NCBI RefSeq assembly: GCF_015999465.1
Contig: NZ_CP065534.1
Location: 3,658,001-3,722,000 of the forward strand
From: Lonsdalea populi
GTDB lineage: Bacteria; Pseudomonadota; Gammaproteobacteria; Enterobacterales; Enterobacteriaceae
Direction: 5' to 3'
Length of the DNA stretch: 64,000 bases
Position numbers and translations under genes: made by a program. Of the stretch, positions 48,980-59,484 are shown in pieces (the stretch's first letter is position 1; every line of letters starts with the position of its first letter). The notes beneath the pieces are model-generated. The model searched no databases. It saw nothing but the letters and a program-made list of their open reading frames with translations, and was not told the DNA's origin.

Positions 48980-51388
48980 TTATTTCCGGCCTGGATCACG
49001 CGCGTCCTGCGGATGCAGGCGGCGATAGGCGCGACGTTTCAGCACGCGATACAAACCCGCTCCGCCTAACGAAGCCACGATTAAAGCGACAAACGCCAGA
49101 ATGACGGCGTGCTGGTTGGCGTACCAGATAATCATCATGTACCAGGGCATCTGCCCGCTGGGGAACTGCGGGCCGACCCGGAAACTGCGGATGCCGTTCT
49201 CATCGGTAATGATGGCGGTATCGCCCCGGATCGCCGCGGTGATGCGCGTCGACATCAGGTCGCCGTGCAACCGCTGCAACTGCTGGTCATTCGTCGCCAA
49301 CGCAACCACCGCCACGCGTTTAGGGTTCCACGGGGATCGGTAGCTGACAAAACCGCGCCAGAACTCATTCGAGGAGAAGTAACGGTCGGCGTCTATCGGA
49401 TGACGGGACCAGTCGCCGGTCAACCAACTGATCCATTTTTCCAGCACGCTCGGCATTTTAACGCCCAGCGCATGACCGTCCGTCTGGTAAGGGGACTCTG
49501 CCAGCAGCGCCGCGTTAAATCCGGCGCGCGATAGCGTCGTGACCGCCAGCACATCGCTGTTTTGCAACCGATGCAGCGCTACGCCGTCTTTCGGCACGCC
49601 GAATACGACCTGGTTACGGTTGATACTGACGCCGGTGGCGTCGCCGGATCGGCCCGCCATACCGAGCAGCGTGCTGATCTCCTGATCGGTGGGGCGTTCC
49701 GGCAGCAGCATCACCGTCTGAGCGTAGTCAGCCAGCCGGGAGAAGGGGAACGACGCGCCGATGAAATACGACAGGTTGGGCAGCATCGTGAAGTGACGCG
49801 TGTGGGTCAGATCTATCCACGAGTCGTTCTCAATGCGGCTTTTAATATTATTGTTCAGCAGTACGCTGCACGGCGCATCTGCTTTGGGCCGGATGTTGAA
49901 GTAGAGCTGCAGCTGGTTAAAACCGTAGATCAGATACGGATCCAGCTTCAGCGTGTAGGACTCCTGACGATTGTCGCCTCCCAGCCGACGCCAAAGCCGT
50001 TCCAGCAGACCCGCTTTCACCATCGGTAAGTTGCTGATAAACGTACCGTTAAGCGTGACGTTCAGGTCAGAGCGATGTTCGTCAATCCAGCTTTCCGCCG
50101 GGAAACGGTAGCTGATGTGTACGGGGATCGTTTCGCCGTCCCACAGAAAGAGATCGGGTGCCGCCCGGAACTTGAGATTCTGTGCGGAGTGCCAGATGCC
50201 CAGTGACGTCATGCTCTGCTCTTGCTCCAGCAGTTCGCTGAAGCGGACACGCCGATCGGTACTGATCCAGCGCGGCGCATCGTAGCTCTGATGACGCGGA
50301 AGGGTCTGCGGGGTGACGGTGATGGCCGACTGTTTCGCGATCAACGGCTGGCTGACGAGGTAATAGGCGGCCTGTCGCAGCTGATCCTCGTCCTTCCCCA
50401 CCACCAGCAGCAGTTTATAGATCGGATTATCGGGATTATCCATCAGCTGCAACGTCGGCGCATCGACCTGCGGCAGCGTGACGCGGCCAATCTTCTGGCC
50501 CGGATAGCCAAACAAAATACCGTTCTGTTCCGGCACGCGGTCTCGCGCCACGGGGAACGCGATGTCCCGCCCGTTGGTCTTAACTCCCATCCAGGACGCC
50601 ACCAGCGCCGCCGCGCTCACCTGATCGGCCGTCGGCTCAGCGGGGAAGATCATCGGCACGGAGGCCGTCGCCATCTGCATGGCGTCGATAAACGGCCGCG
50701 GGAAGTTGCCGATGTCCGCCCCGACATTTAACTGCTGACCTTCCAACTGCAGCGTGGTGCTCGGCAGAATGGTGACGCTGTATTGATGGGCATTATCGCG
50801 CCCGCACAGCAGACGATCTGAATTGATGATGCGGAAACTGAGGTTGTTGTCGGACACCACCAGCGCGGCCGGGATCTCTATCTGATAGGTCCCGGTCTCC
50901 TGTCCGCCCGTGGTCAGGGGGACGTTGCCCAGCGGCTGTCCGTTCAGCATCAGCTGTAGCGCGGTATTGCGCTCGGCCAGCGCCGTAGAAACGGCGAACT
51001 TGAGCGCCAGATGCGCGGACGTCACCACCTGATCGGCGGGGAGCGTAAATCGCAGTCCGGCCTGTAGCTGACCGCCGCTCAGGGCGACGCCTTGCGTCTG
51101 CCCCATCTGCGCCACGGAAATCGTGCTGCTGAACGGTTCGTTGTCAATGTCCGGGGGCGCGTTTGAAGCAATATCCGGGGGCGCGTCCGGCGCGGGCGGA
51201 ACCGTTAGCTCCGGCGGCGGCGCGGGTGAGGACACGGGCGACGGAGAAACGTTGGGCAGCCACGGGGGCAGCGGGACGTCCACGGGAGAAAGCGGACGGG
51301 CCGCTTCGTCGGCGGCCACGCCGCCGACGAAGCACAGCAGTAAAAACGCAGCAAAACGCCGACGCGTTCTGGAAACTCCGTATGTCAT
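48980..51388 (-). CDS. bcsB: Cellulose synthase periplasmic subunit BcsB
   Basis: BcsB is the periplasmic, membrane-anchored partner of BcsA that steers the polysaccharide. The 802-residue precursor has a signal peptide (FLLLCFVGGVAAD), a Pro/Ser-rich spacer (about 40-85), two carbohydrate-binding-like and flavodoxin-like repeats, and a C-terminal membrane anchor. The anchor lies at HAVILAFVALIVASLGG, followed by a basic tail. The start overlaps the bcsA stop by 4 bp (ATGA). Confidence 0.96.
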   Translation of the reverse strand: MTYGVSRTRRRFAAFLLLCFVGGVAADEAARPLSPVDVPLPPWLPNVSPSPVSSPAPPPELTVPPAPDAPPDIASNAPPDIDNEPFSSTISVAQMGQTQGVALSGGQLQAGLRFTLPADQVVTSAHLALKFAVSTALAERNTALQLMLNGQPLGNVPLTTGGQETGTYQIEIPAALVVSDNNLSFRIINSDRLLCGRDNAHQYSVTILPSTTLQLEGQQLNVGADIGNFPRPFIDAMQMATASVPMIFPAEPTADQVSAAALVASWMGVKTNGRDIAFPVARDRVPEQNGILFGYPGQKIGRVTLPQVDAPTLQLMDNPDNPIYKLLLVVGKDEDQLRQAAYYLVSQPLIAKQSAITVTPQTLPRHQSYDAPRWISTDRRVRFSELLEQEQSMTSLGIWHSAQNLKFRAAPDLFLWDGETIPVHISYRFPAESWIDEHRSDLNVTLNGTFISNLPMVKAGLLERLWRRLGGDNRQESYTLKLDPYLIYGFNQLQLYFNIRPKADAPCSVLLNNNIKSRIENDSWIDLTHTRHFTMLPNLSYFIGASFPFSRLADYAQTVMLLPERPTDQEISTLLGMAGRSGDATGVSINRNQVVFGVPKDGVALHRLQNSDVLAVTTLSRAGFNAALLAESPYQTDGHALGVKMPSVLEKWISWLTGDWSRHPIDADRYFSSNEFWRGFVSYRSPWNPKRVAVVALATNDQQLQRLHGDLMSTRITAAIRGDTAIITDENGIRSFRVGPQFPSGQMPWYMMIIWYANQHAVILAFVALIVASLGGAGLYRVLKRRAYRRLHPQDARDPGRK

Positions 51389-53508
51389 GCCGTTTTATCC
51401 TCTTGCAGCGTTTCTTCCGCCGTCGCGGCTGCTGCCGGGAGCGTCCGACCCTTTTTCTTTCTTCCCTTCCAGGTCAACCAGAAGAATTCACACACGGTCC
51501 GGAGCACCGTCACCAGGGAGCGCAGCGGGTTGTCCCGCGGCCAGGGCGGGTCGATCCAGGCATCCGCGCGCGAAAGGACCACGCGCACCAGACCACGGCG
51601 CTGCGCCAGCGGGATTTCATCAAATCGCAGGCGAATGGTGCCGTCATCAAAACTCACGGACTTCACCGGCAGCGCGATTTCCCCCGCGCGCGACAACAGC
51701 TCAAGACACTCAATGGAATCGGTTTTGTGACGCTGATCCGGTGCTTTGATTTGTGCGCCGCCCATCGACAGGTCGACGGTCACCGTGCGTGAGGCAATAC
51801 CGCTGGCGTAATGAATAACGGCCGGCAGTTCGACGTCGATACGGATAGTCTGGCGCGTCTGCTTCGTTTCTCGCGCCACCGCAATAGCCGCCATCAGAAT
51901 CAGCAGGCCGATGCAGGCCCAGGCCACGTTCAGGGCGATTACGTATGGATCGACGTTGTAATAGTCATGCCCCGCCGCCCGGACGATGCCGGCGACGATA
52001 CCCACGAACAGCAGGACGGCGGTCGCGATATGCGGCCGCACGATGCGGAAGTCAAAGAAGCCCACGTCCAGCAGGCCGCCTTTATCCGTCACGTTGAATT
52101 TGCCGTGACGCGGGGAGATAAGCGTAAGCAGCGTCGGGATGATCAGGTGGAACGCCATCACCGTTTCATAAATCTCGCCCCAGAAGCTGTAGCGGAAACG
52201 TCCGTTCATCCTCGCATTGAGGTATACCGACATCACCAAATGCGGCAACACGTAGGCAAAAATCAGGTTCGCCGACGAATGAATGATATTGAGGTTGAAC
52301 AATAGATAAGCAAGAGGCGCGGTCAGGAAGATGACGCGCGGCAGGCCGAACTGGAAGTGCAGCATGGCGCTGAGATAACACAGACGCTGCTGCCAGGTCA
52401 GCCCTCTGCCCAGCAGCGGATTGTCGACCCGGAAAATCTGCGTCATTCCTCTCGCCCAGCGGGTACGCTGAATGACATGCAGCACCAATCGTTCGGTCGC
52501 CAGCCCTGCCGCCAGCGGGATCGCCAGAAAAGCGGATTTCCAGCCACGACGCTGCATTTTCAGCGCCGTATGCGCATCTTCCGTCACCGTTTCCACGGCG
52601 AATCCGCCCACTTCTTCCAGCGCCGTTCGGCGAATCACCGCGCAGCTGCCGCAGAAGAAGGTGGCGTTCCAGTAGTCATTGCCCTGCTGGATCGGCCCGT
52701 AGAACAGCTCGCCCTCGCTCGGCATTTGTCTGGCCGCCTTGAGGTTGCGTTCGAACGGATCGGGGGAGTAGAAATAGTGCGGCGTCTGCATTAGCGCCAG
52801 CTTGTCGTCTTTTAGGAACGCGCCTACCGTCGCCTGCAGGAAAATACGTTTAGCGACGTGATCGCAGTCAAAGACGCAAATCAGTTCGCCGTTGGTGAGC
52901 TGCATGGCATGGTTCAGGTTGCCCGCCTTGGCGTGCGAGTTGTCGTCACGGGTGATGTAACCCACGCCGGCCTGAGCGGCAAAGACCGCGAACTCGCTGC
53001 GCTTGCCGTCATCCAGAAGGTAGACCTTGAATCTGTCCTGCGGGTAGTCCATACACTGCGCCGCCAGCACCGTATCCCGCACCACGTCCAGACTTTCGTT
53101 GTAGGTCGGGACGTAGACGTCCACCGTCGGCCACAGGTTGGCATCCTCCGGCAGCGCTTCAATGCCGCGCTTCAACGGCCAGATGGTCTGCATGAAACTC
53201 AACAACAAAATAACCCAGACATAGACCTCGGCAATAAATAAGCCAATTCCCAAAATCGTCTCGATCTCGGAATTAAAATGCAGTGTTTCCGTCGCGCGCC
53301 AGTATATATAGCGCGTTGACATTAATAACGTAAGAATAACCATGACCACAGTCACCTTTTGGCTTTCACTGCGGCCCAATAAAAACAGTATGCCAATACT
53401 CATTAAGCCAAAAATGTATTGTTTCTGGCTGTCCATCGGGGTGATGATAATCACTAACGCTACCGGAAATAATACCAGTAATAACAGATAAAAAAGCGCC
53501 TTCTTCAT
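51385..53508 (-). CDS. bcsA: Cellulose synthase catalytic subunit BcsA
   Basis: BcsA is the family 2 glycosyltransferase that polymerises UDP-glucose into cellulose and threads it through the inner membrane. The 707-residue protein has N-terminal helices, DDG at 166-168, DCD at 214-216, TED at 309-311 and QRTRW at 347-351. The PilZ domain has R552-x3-R556 and DLSMGG at 579-584, so c-di-GMP activation is expected. The long N-terminal extension of E. coli BcsA (872 residues) is missing, as in BcsD-type operons. A 95-bp gap separates it from bcsQ. Confidence 0.97.
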   Translation of the reverse strand: MKKALFYLLLLVLFPVALVIIITPMDSQKQYIFGLMSIGILFLLGRSESQKVTVVMVILTLLMSTRYIYWRATETLHFNSEIETILGIGLFIAEVYVWVILLLSFMQTIWPLKRGIEALPEDANLWPTVDVYVPTYNESLDVVRDTVLAAQCMDYPQDRFKVYLLDDGKRSEFAVFAAQAGVGYITRDDNSHAKAGNLNHAMQLTNGELICVFDCDHVAKRIFLQATVGAFLKDDKLALMQTPHYFYSPDPFERNLKAARQMPSEGELFYGPIQQGNDYWNATFFCGSCAVIRRTALEEVGGFAVETVTEDAHTALKMQRRGWKSAFLAIPLAAGLATERLVLHVIQRTRWARGMTQIFRVDNPLLGRGLTWQQRLCYLSAMLHFQFGLPRVIFLTAPLAYLLFNLNIIHSSANLIFAYVLPHLVMSVYLNARMNGRFRYSFWGEIYETVMAFHLIIPTLLTLISPRHGKFNVTDKGGLLDVGFFDFRIVRPHIATAVLLFVGIVAGIVRAAGHDYYNVDPYVIALNVAWACIGLLILMAAIAVARETKQTRQTIRIDVELPAVIHYASGIASRTVTVDLSMGGAQIKAPDQRHKTDSIECLELLSRAGEIALPVKSVSFDDGTIRLRFDEIPLAQRRGLVRVVLSRADAWIDPPWPRDNPLRSLVTVLRTVCEFFWLTWKGRKKKGRTLPAAAATAEETLQEDKTA

Positions 53509-53603
53509 AAATCACCCTGATGTTCAGTAATGAGCGGACGAATGCAGAAAAGAGTAAATATCCTAAAGATAATGACGCAGAATCATTATCTGCGCCTTTC
53601 CTA

Positions 53604-54404
53604 TTAATAGGAGGCAGGCACGACTGTCTTATGGACTTCGCCATTACCCACTTTGATATCTACCAGCGCCGCAATACGCTTGCTGATTAATTCAATATCA
53701 AACGCCGCCGCTGAAGCCGGACTAAAATCGAAGATAGAGCGCTGTGAGGCGTTAGCTTCGACGACGCTTTCGTCACGGTGTACGCAGCCAATCAACCTGT
53801 CGCCTTTGTTTTCCTGCATGTACGCCGCTACATCCCAGCTGATCGCGCGTCGGGTATCCGTCTGATTAAGCAGCCAGTAGTATCCCTGTTTGTGGTTCAA
53901 CGGTCCGCCGATGAGCCGGTTTTCTTCTACGGGCGACAGGAGAGACAGCGAGGCGGTATCGGCCTGCATGACGACCAGATGCAGGTCGGCCAGCTCGGTC
54001 ATCGCCTTCAGGGCGGGGCTGGGACCAGGGGGAAAATCGGCCAGGATCACCAGGCCCGGGTAGTTCAGCATGGCGCTGAGTCCGCGCGCCAAAAACGTGG
54101 GATCCGCCAGGTGCCGATCGAAATCCTCACGCTGCGCTTCCGTCACGCCGCCGTAGGGCAGCACGAAAATATTACCGCCAGCCGTCAGGATGGACTGGCT
54201 CCAGTCCGGGGAGTCGACCGCGGCTGCCACGTAGCCCCGTTCATCGGATAACGGAATGCCGAAATGCAGGCGTAGCGCGTTCTGAACGTCAAAATCGATC
54301 GCCAGCACTTTACTGCCGCCGCGCGCCAGGGCATAGGCCAGATTGGCCACCATCGTGGTTTTTCCGACTCCGCCTTTCGGAGAACAAACACAAACTAACG
54401 GCAT
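53604..54404 (-). CDS. bcsQ: Cellulose biosynthesis ParA-like ATPase BcsQ
   Basis: BcsQ is a MinD/ParA-type ATPase needed for polar localisation and function of the cellulose machine. The 266-residue product has the deviant Walker A SPKGGVGKTT at 8-17, the switch DFDVQNALRLHFG, and LILADFPPGPSPAL. No BcsR-like peptide was found upstream; the preceding gene is bcsO, with which it overlaps by 10 bp. It starts the coding core of the operon. Confidence 0.94.
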   Translation of the reverse strand: MPLVCVCSPKGGVGKTTMVANLAYALARGGSKVLAIDFDVQNALRLHFGIPLSDERGYVAAAVDSPDWSQSILTAGGNIFVLPYGGVTEAQREDFDRHLADPTFLARGLSAMLNYPGLVILADFPPGPSPALKAMTELADLHLVVMQADTASLSLLSPVEENRLIGGPLNHKQGYYWLLNQTDTRRAISWDVAAYMQENKGDRLIGCVHRDESVVEANASQRSIFDFSPASAAAFDIELISKRIAALVDIKVGNGEVHKTVVPASY

Positions 54405-54934
54405 GAGGCAATTCTCTCCAGTAGCGGTTTTAACAGTTCTTCTTTGTTCGGCGCCTGCGCAGTTTGCCGACCACGCGTGCTGAACATCTGCTTATAACGC
54501 TCGGGATCCAGCGGTGCCGTGCTGACGACGGCGGTCGCTTCCGGGCGGGACACAGGGGAAGAGGAGGCAAGCTCAGGCTGCCGTGATGACGTCGCAGGGT
54601 CGATAGGCTGCGACGCGGCGGCGACAGCATTCAGGAGCAATCGCTGTTCTGCGGGGTCGTCGTTGTGCGGACGGGTATGGGAATCGTCCAACCTGACAGG
54701 CTTGACGGCGGAAGCCGGAGCTGCGAATTCATGTTTCGCGACCGGCCTCAGAGAGGGCTGCATGCCAACGCCGAATGAAGATTCGGCACTGCCTTTATCT
54801 TCATGAATGACCTGCCTCACAATGGCCCAGCGAGAACCTTCATCATGCAAAGATTGGCCCGGCATTTCCTTGAAATTAATGTCTTCCGACCGGGTCTTTT
54901 CTTTGAAATGCTTCAGATCGTCATAGCTTCTCAT
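54395..54934 (-). CDS. bcsO: BcsO-type cellulose biosynthesis protein
   Basis: The 179-residue product begins MRSYDDLKHFKEKTRSEDIN, has a Ser/Pro/Ala-rich unstructured middle (PVSRPEATAVVSTAP) and ends with KEELLKPLLERIASC. This start, the disordered centre and the position before bcsQ match proteins called BcsO in operons carrying bcsD. The ATG at 54932-54934 follows GGGAG; the frame is open seven codons further. No enzyme motif is seen. A regulatory or scaffolding role is inference. Confidence 0.75.
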   Translation of the reverse strand: MRSYDDLKHFKEKTRSEDINFKEMPGQSLHDEGSRWAIVRQVIHEDKGSAESSFGVGMQPSLRPVAKHEFAAPASAVKPVRLDDSHTRPHNDDPAEQRLLLNAVAAASQPIDPATSSRQPELASSSPVSRPEATAVVSTAPLDPERYKQMFSTRGRQTAQAPNKEELLKPLLERIASCR

Positions 54935-55373
54935 AAGACTCCCAAATCTCCACATGAATGCCAGCTAATATATCATTATTAAGCGAACACTTAATCAAAA
55001 ATATCCTCATCCATTGTTACAGAATAGGTTAAATACCGCCGTAAAAATCAAATGATTAATACGATGATCATTTCTTATCTGTCCTCTTTTCCGCAAAAAT
55101 CAGCGCAGAAAAAAACATCCTCACTCTTTTAAGGTGTTTATAATTAAAATTTTTATAATAAAAGAACGTGATATTTAATTATCAGGATTAGGGCGTTGTT
55201 GTGGTGGTAAATAGGATTTACGGCGCCACAAAGTGCTCATTTCCTTTCCCTTTTGCGACCGTAAAAGCAGCATACTTCCTCGGCTCGCCCTCTCTTTTAC
55301 TATAAAGCCAATGAGTCCGTTTGAATTGGAGCAGGCGCGCCTGCTATTGCCGGTGGCGTTGCAGTACAGAAAC
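54935..55373. promoter_or_regulatory. AT-rich region upstream of the bcs operon
   Basis: This gap between bcsO and the dppF terminator is very AT-rich from 54960 to 55190, a sign of promoter DNA. No ORF and no BcsE/F/G or BcsR relic were seen, nor a specific binding site by eye. Confidence 0.45.
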
Positions 55374-55417
55374 AGAAAGCCCGCCAGACGCCTGCATTAT
55401 CGTCTGACGGGCTTTCT
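55374..55417 (-). terminator. Rho-independent terminator after dppF
   Basis: A near-perfect 17-bp stem (AGAAAGCCCGCCAGACG with CGTCTGACGGGCTTTCT) lies 10 bp past the dppF stop. On the minus strand GGGCTTTCTGTTTCTG follows. Confidence 0.8.
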
Positions 55418-55426
55418 GAACGGTTC

Positions 55427-56443
55427 TTACCGCGATACAGGCTGGGACAGTGTCTCTTCTTCATCCACGGCAAAGCAGGCCACCCTCCGTTCACCGTAAG
55501 CGATAAGCTGAGGCTGCCGTGCCACACAGGCGTCGAACCGTTGTCGGCAGCGGGTGTTGAACGCGCATCCCGGCGGCGGATTGAGCGGGCTGGGCAGTTC
55601 CCCGCTTAGCTTGATGCGCTCGCGTCGCAAATCAGGATTCAGGCGCGGCGTCGCGGAGAGCAGCGCCTGAGTGTAAGGATGGCGGGGATGGTCAAAAATA
55701 TCCTCCTTGCGGCCCTGTTCGACGCAACGGCCCAGATACATCACCATGACCTCATCGGCAATATGCTCGACCACCGATAAATCGTGGGAAATGAACACGT
55801 AAGACAGGCCCAGATCCTGCTGTAAGTCCATCATCAAATTCAGGACCTGCGCCCTGACGGATACATCCAGCGCTGAAACCGGTTCGTCCGCGATCAGCAC
55901 GTCCGGGTCCAACATCAACCCGCGCGCAATGGCAATACGCTGACGCTGCCCGCCGGAAAACATATGCGGATAACGGTCATAAAATTCCGTTCTTAAGCCG
56001 ACCTTCGCCATCATCGCCAGCGCCTTCTCCCGCCGTTCGGCTCGACTCAGCGCCGTGTTGATAATCAGTGGCTCTTCCAGAATCTGACCAATTTTCTTGC
56101 GGGGATTCAGCGACGCGTAAGGATTCTGAAACACGATCTGAATTTTCTGCCGCCGCAATTTTTCGGCCGCAGGGTCCGACTTCAGCAAATCTTGTCCCTG
56201 ATAATAGAGCTCGCCGTGGGACGGCGTTTCAATCAGCGTCAACAAGCGGCCCAACGTCGATTTACCGCAGCCGGATTCGCCGACTACGGCCAACGTTTTG
56301 CCTTTTTCCAGCGTAAACGATACGCCATCCAGCGCTTTCACCACCCGCTCTGGCTGAAATATTCCAGACTTCACCGGGTAGTATTTTTTCAACGCACGCG
56401 CTTCCAGCAGCACGTCCTGACACACGTCTAGGTCATCACTCAT
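55427..56443 (-). CDS. dppF: Dipeptide ABC transporter ATPase DppF
   Basis: DppF is one of the two ATPases of the dipeptide importer. The 338-residue product has Walker [10 protein letters not shown], signature [14 protein letters not shown] and Walker [13 protein letters not shown]. The C-terminal cysteine cluster typical of oligopeptide ATPases follows (GCAFNTRC...C). It overlaps dppD by 4 bp and ends the operon at a strong terminator. Confidence 0.97.
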   Translation of the reverse strand: MSDDLDVCQDVLLEARALKKYYPVKSGIFQPERVVKALDGVSFTLEKGKTLAVVGESGCGKSTLGRLLTLIETPSHGELYYQGQDLLKSDPAAEKLRRQKIQIVFQNPYASLNPRKKIGQILEEPLIINTALSRAERREKALAMMAKVGLRTEFYDRYPHMFSGGQRQRIAIARGLMLDPDVLIADEPVSALDVSVRAQVLNLMMDLQQDLGLSYVFISHDLSVVEHIADEVMVMYLGRCVEQGRKEDIFDHPRHPYTQALLSATPRLNPDLRRERIKLSGELPSPLNPPPGCAFNTRCRQRFDACVARQPQLIAYGERRVACFAVDEEETLSQPVSR

Positions 56444-57420
56444 AAACTGGGCCTCCCCGAATCATCCAGCGGCGTATGGCATTTTACCCGGCGGTCGCCC
56501 CAGGGCTGCAGTTCTGGCTCTCGCTGGCGGCAGAGGTCCGTAACATACGGACAGCGCGGGTTCAGCAGGCAGCCCGAAGGCCGGTCGTATTTGCCGGGGA
56601 CAACGCCCGCCAGCGAGGCCAGCCGGGATTTATCCGTTGCAAACTCCGGCAAAGCTCGCAGCAGCGCCTGCGTGTAGGGATGACGCGGCGCTTTGAAAAT
56701 CTCACCGGCAAGCCCCGACTCCACGACCTGCCCGGCATACATCACGATGATCTGATGCGCGGCTTCGGCGACCAGCGCCAGATCGTGGGTAATCAGTATC
56801 AGCGCCATATTTTCCTGCCGCTGTAGCGTCAGCAGCAGCTCGATAATCTGCGCCTGAATCGTGACATCCAGCGCGGTCGTAGGCTCATCGGCGATCAGCA
56901 GTTGCGGGCGGCAGGCAATCGCCATCGCAATCATGACACGCTGGCTCATGCCCCCCGACAGCTGATGAGGATAAATATCCAGCCGCGAGGCCGGATCCGG
57001 TATCCCGACCATCGTCAGCAGGTCGATGGCTCGCTGGCGTCGGGTTCGGCGATTACCGCCCTGATGCACCTTAATGGCCTCCATGATCTGGAATCCGACG
57101 GTGTAGCAGGGGTTGAGGCTGGTCATCGGGTCCTGAAAAATCATCGCGACTTCCGCGCCCACCAGCTGACGGCGCGCCTTCTCCGGCATGGCGATTAAAT
57201 CACGGCCGTCGAACGTCAGACTGCCGGCAGCGACCTGACCGGGATAATCAATCAATCCCATAATGGCCAACGAGCTAACCGATTTGCCAGAGCCGGACTC
57301 TCCGACAATCCCCACGACCTGACCGCGTTCTACCTGATAGCTGACACGGTCGACCGCCTTGAACGGCTCCGCGCCCTCGCCGAAACTCACGGACAGGTGT
57401 TCTACGTTAAGTAACGCCAT
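56440..57420 (-). CDS. dppD: Dipeptide ABC transporter ATPase DppD
   Basis: DppD pairs with DppF. The 326-residue product has Walker [17 protein letters not shown], signature [14 protein letters not shown] and Walker [13 protein letters not shown]. The C-terminal cysteine region follows ([17 protein letters not shown]). The ATG at 57418-57420 gives [11 protein letters not shown], equal to the E. coli start; a longer frame upstream lacks support. It follows dppC by 10 bp. Confidence 0.97.
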   Translation of the reverse strand: MALLNVEHLSVSFGEGAEPFKAVDRVSYQVERGQVVGIVGESGSGKSVSSLAIMGLIDYPGQVAAGSLTFDGRDLIAMPEKARRQLVGAEVAMIFQDPMTSLNPCYTVGFQIMEAIKVHQGGNRRTRRQRAIDLLTMVGIPDPASRLDIYPHQLSGGMSQRVMIAMAIACRPQLLIADEPTTALDVTIQAQIIELLLTLQRQENMALILITHDLALVAEAAHQIIVMYAGQVVESGLAGEIFKAPRHPYTQALLRALPEFATDKSRLASLAGVVPGKYDRPSGCLLNPRCPYVTDLCRQREPELQPWGDRRVKCHTPLDDSGRPSL

Positions 57421-57430
57421 CGCTCTTCCT

Positions 57431-58336
57431 CTACGACTGCTTGAGTTTGGGGTCGAGCGCATCGCGCAAGCCGTCCCCCACCACATTGAATGCCAGCACC
57501 GTCAGCAAAATCAGCAGCCCCGGAAAGGTCACGACCCACCAGGCGCTTTGCGCATATTGCAGCACGTCCGATAGCATGGTTCCCCATTCCGGCGCGGGCG
57601 GTTGCGCGCCCATGCCCAGGAACCCCAGCGCCGCCATATCCAGAATCGCGTTGGAAAACCCCATGGACGCCTGAACAATCAACGGGGCCAGACAGTTGGG
57701 AAAGATATTAATGAACATCTGCCGCATCGCGCCCGCGCCCGCGACGCGAGAGGCGGTAACGTAGTCGCGGTGGACTTCCACCAGCACCGCGGCGCGCGTC
57801 AGGCGCACGTAGTGCGGCAGCGAGACAAATACCAGCGCAATGGCCGCATTCACGATCGACGGGCCGAAAATTGCGACCAACACCAGCGCCAAGAGCAGGC
57901 TCGGCAAGGCCAGCATGATGTCTACCAGCCGCATGATGGCGGCATCCACCAGACCGCCGAAGTAGCCGGAGATCAGACCCAATACGGTTCCGAACAGCAA
58001 GGAGATCGTCACGACCATACACCCGACCAGCAGCGACAGGCGCGCGCCGTACATCAGGCGGGACAACATATCGCGCCCCACATCGTCCGTGCCGAGAAGA
58101 AATGTCCAGCTGCCGCCGTCCTGCCAGACCGGCGGCGCAAGCAACGCTTCACGGAACTGTTCGGACGGCGAGTGCGGCGCCAATATCCCCGCCCCGAGCG
58201 CGATCAACAGCATGATCACGATGTAGGCCAGCCCCACCACCGCGCCTTTATTACGACGAAAGTCGTGCCAGAACGCCTGCAACGGCGTCAGCGGCGGCGG
58301 TGCCGTATTCACTGCGGATTGAGTCAGTTGCGTCAT
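57431..58336 (-). CDS. dppC: Dipeptide ABC transporter permease DppC
   Basis: DppC is a membrane permease of the dipeptide importer. The 301-residue protein has an N-terminal cytoplasmic segment and six helices, with [19 protein letters not shown] and the EAA loop [18 protein letters not shown]. It lies between dppB (9 bp) and dppD (10 bp). Confidence 0.96.
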   Translation of the reverse strand: MTQLTQSAVNTAPPPLTPLQAFWHDFRRNKGAVVGLAYIVIMLLIALGAGILAPHSPSEQFREALLAPPVWQDGGSWTFLLGTDDVGRDMLSRLMYGARLSLLVGCMVVTISLLFGTVLGLISGYFGGLVDAAIMRLVDIMLALPSLLLALVLVAIFGPSIVNAAIALVFVSLPHYVRLTRAAVLVEVHRDYVTASRVAGAGAMRQMFINIFPNCLAPLIVQASMGFSNAILDMAALGFLGMGAQPPAPEWGTMLSDVLQYAQSAWWVVTFPGLLILLTVLAFNVVGDGLRDALDPKLKQS

Positions 58337-58345
58337 CGTGGCCTC

Positions 58346-59365
58346 CTATTTGCCATGCCGGATGCGCGGATTCACCACGCCGTACAGCAGGTCCACCAGC
58401 ACATTGACCAGAATGATCAGCGACGCCACCAGCAGGACGCCGCCCTGCACGACCGGATAATCCCGGCGTTGCAAAGCATCCATCAGCCAGCGTCCCAGCC
58501 CCGGCCAGGAAAAAATGGTCTCCGTCAGAATGGCGCCCGCCAGCAACGTGCCGACCTGTAGCCCGATCACCGTGACCACCGGCAACATCGCGTTTCGCAG
58601 GGCATGCACCACGACGACCCGCAGACGGCTCAACCCCTTGGCGCGTGCCGTGCGGATATAATCCTCGCCCAGTACTTCCAGCATGGAAGAACGGGTCATG
58701 CGCACAATCACCGCCAGTGGAATCGTCCCGAGCACGATGGCAGGCAGGATCATATGCATCACCGCATCGGTGAAGTCGCCCTCCGCTCCCCATATAAAAG
58801 TGTCGATGAGCATGAAGCCGGTCAGCGGCAAAGACTCATCCAGAAATAAGGTATCGCCCACCCGGCCGGAGACCGGCGCCAGATTGAGATGAACGGAAAC
58901 CAGCATGATGAGCATCATTCCCCACCAGAAGATCGGCATGGAATAGCCGGTCAACGCTACGCTGACTGCCGCATGATCGAAGAGTGAGTCACGCTTGACT
59001 GCCGCCAGGACGCCCACCGGAATACCGACCGCGATGGCGAAAAGCATGGCGCACACGCCAAGTTCAAACGTGGCCTTGAAGCGCGGAACGAACTCGTCCC
59101 AAACTGAAGTCCGGCTTTTGAGCGATGTGCCTAAATCGCCGTGCAGAACGCCGTCGATATAGTGGACATACTGTTGCCACATGGGCTTATCCAGCCCCAT
59201 TTCAGCCATTAGCTGGGCGTGACGTTCGGGAGTGATCCCCCGCTCTCCGGCCATGATCATGACAGGGTCGCCGGGGATCAGATGCACAAAGGCAAAGGTC
59301 AGTAGTGTGATACCAATAAACGTTGGGATAACCAGCCCCAAACGCCGGAGTATGAACTGAAACAT
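58346..59365 (-). CDS. dppB: Dipeptide ABC transporter permease DppB
   Basis: DppB is the other permease. The 339 residues equal E. coli DppB. Start MFQFILRRLGLVIPTFIGIT, FVHLIPGDPVMIMAGERG and the EAA loop RTARAKGLSRLRVVVVHALR are typical. The ATG at 59363-59365 was chosen by homology; an open stretch of 15 codons upstream contains no better site. A 119-bp gap with a stem-loop separates it from dppA. Confidence 0.96.
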   Translation of the reverse strand: MFQFILRRLGLVIPTFIGITLLTFAFVHLIPGDPVMIMAGERGITPERHAQLMAEMGLDKPMWQQYVHYIDGVLHGDLGTSLKSRTSVWDEFVPRFKATFELGVCAMLFAIAVGIPVGVLAAVKRDSLFDHAAVSVALTGYSMPIFWWGMMLIMLVSVHLNLAPVSGRVGDTLFLDESLPLTGFMLIDTFIWGAEGDFTDAVMHMILPAIVLGTIPLAVIVRMTRSSMLEVLGEDYIRTARAKGLSRLRVVVVHALRNAMLPVVTVIGLQVGTLLAGAILTETIFSWPGLGRWLMDALQRRDYPVVQGGVLLVASLIILVNVLVDLLYGVVNPRIRHGK

Positions 59366-59434
59366 ATTCGCACTCTTCGTAGATGACCGACCCGCCGGCG
59401 GATCGGTCAAGGGCCGCCGCCTGCAGCATTCATC

Positions 59435-59464
59435 GTCGCTGCGCCCCCGTAAGCACGCAGCGAC
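59435..59464 (-). other. Stem-loop in the dppA-dppB gap
   Basis: GTCGCTGCG and CGCAGCGAC form a perfect 9-bp stem with a 12-base loop, 20 bp after the dppA stop. No T-run follows. Such elements often protect the upstream mRNA and raise expression of the binding protein over the permeases. Confidence 0.65.
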
Positions 59465-59484
59465 ATCCGCATCGTGGTCAGTGA

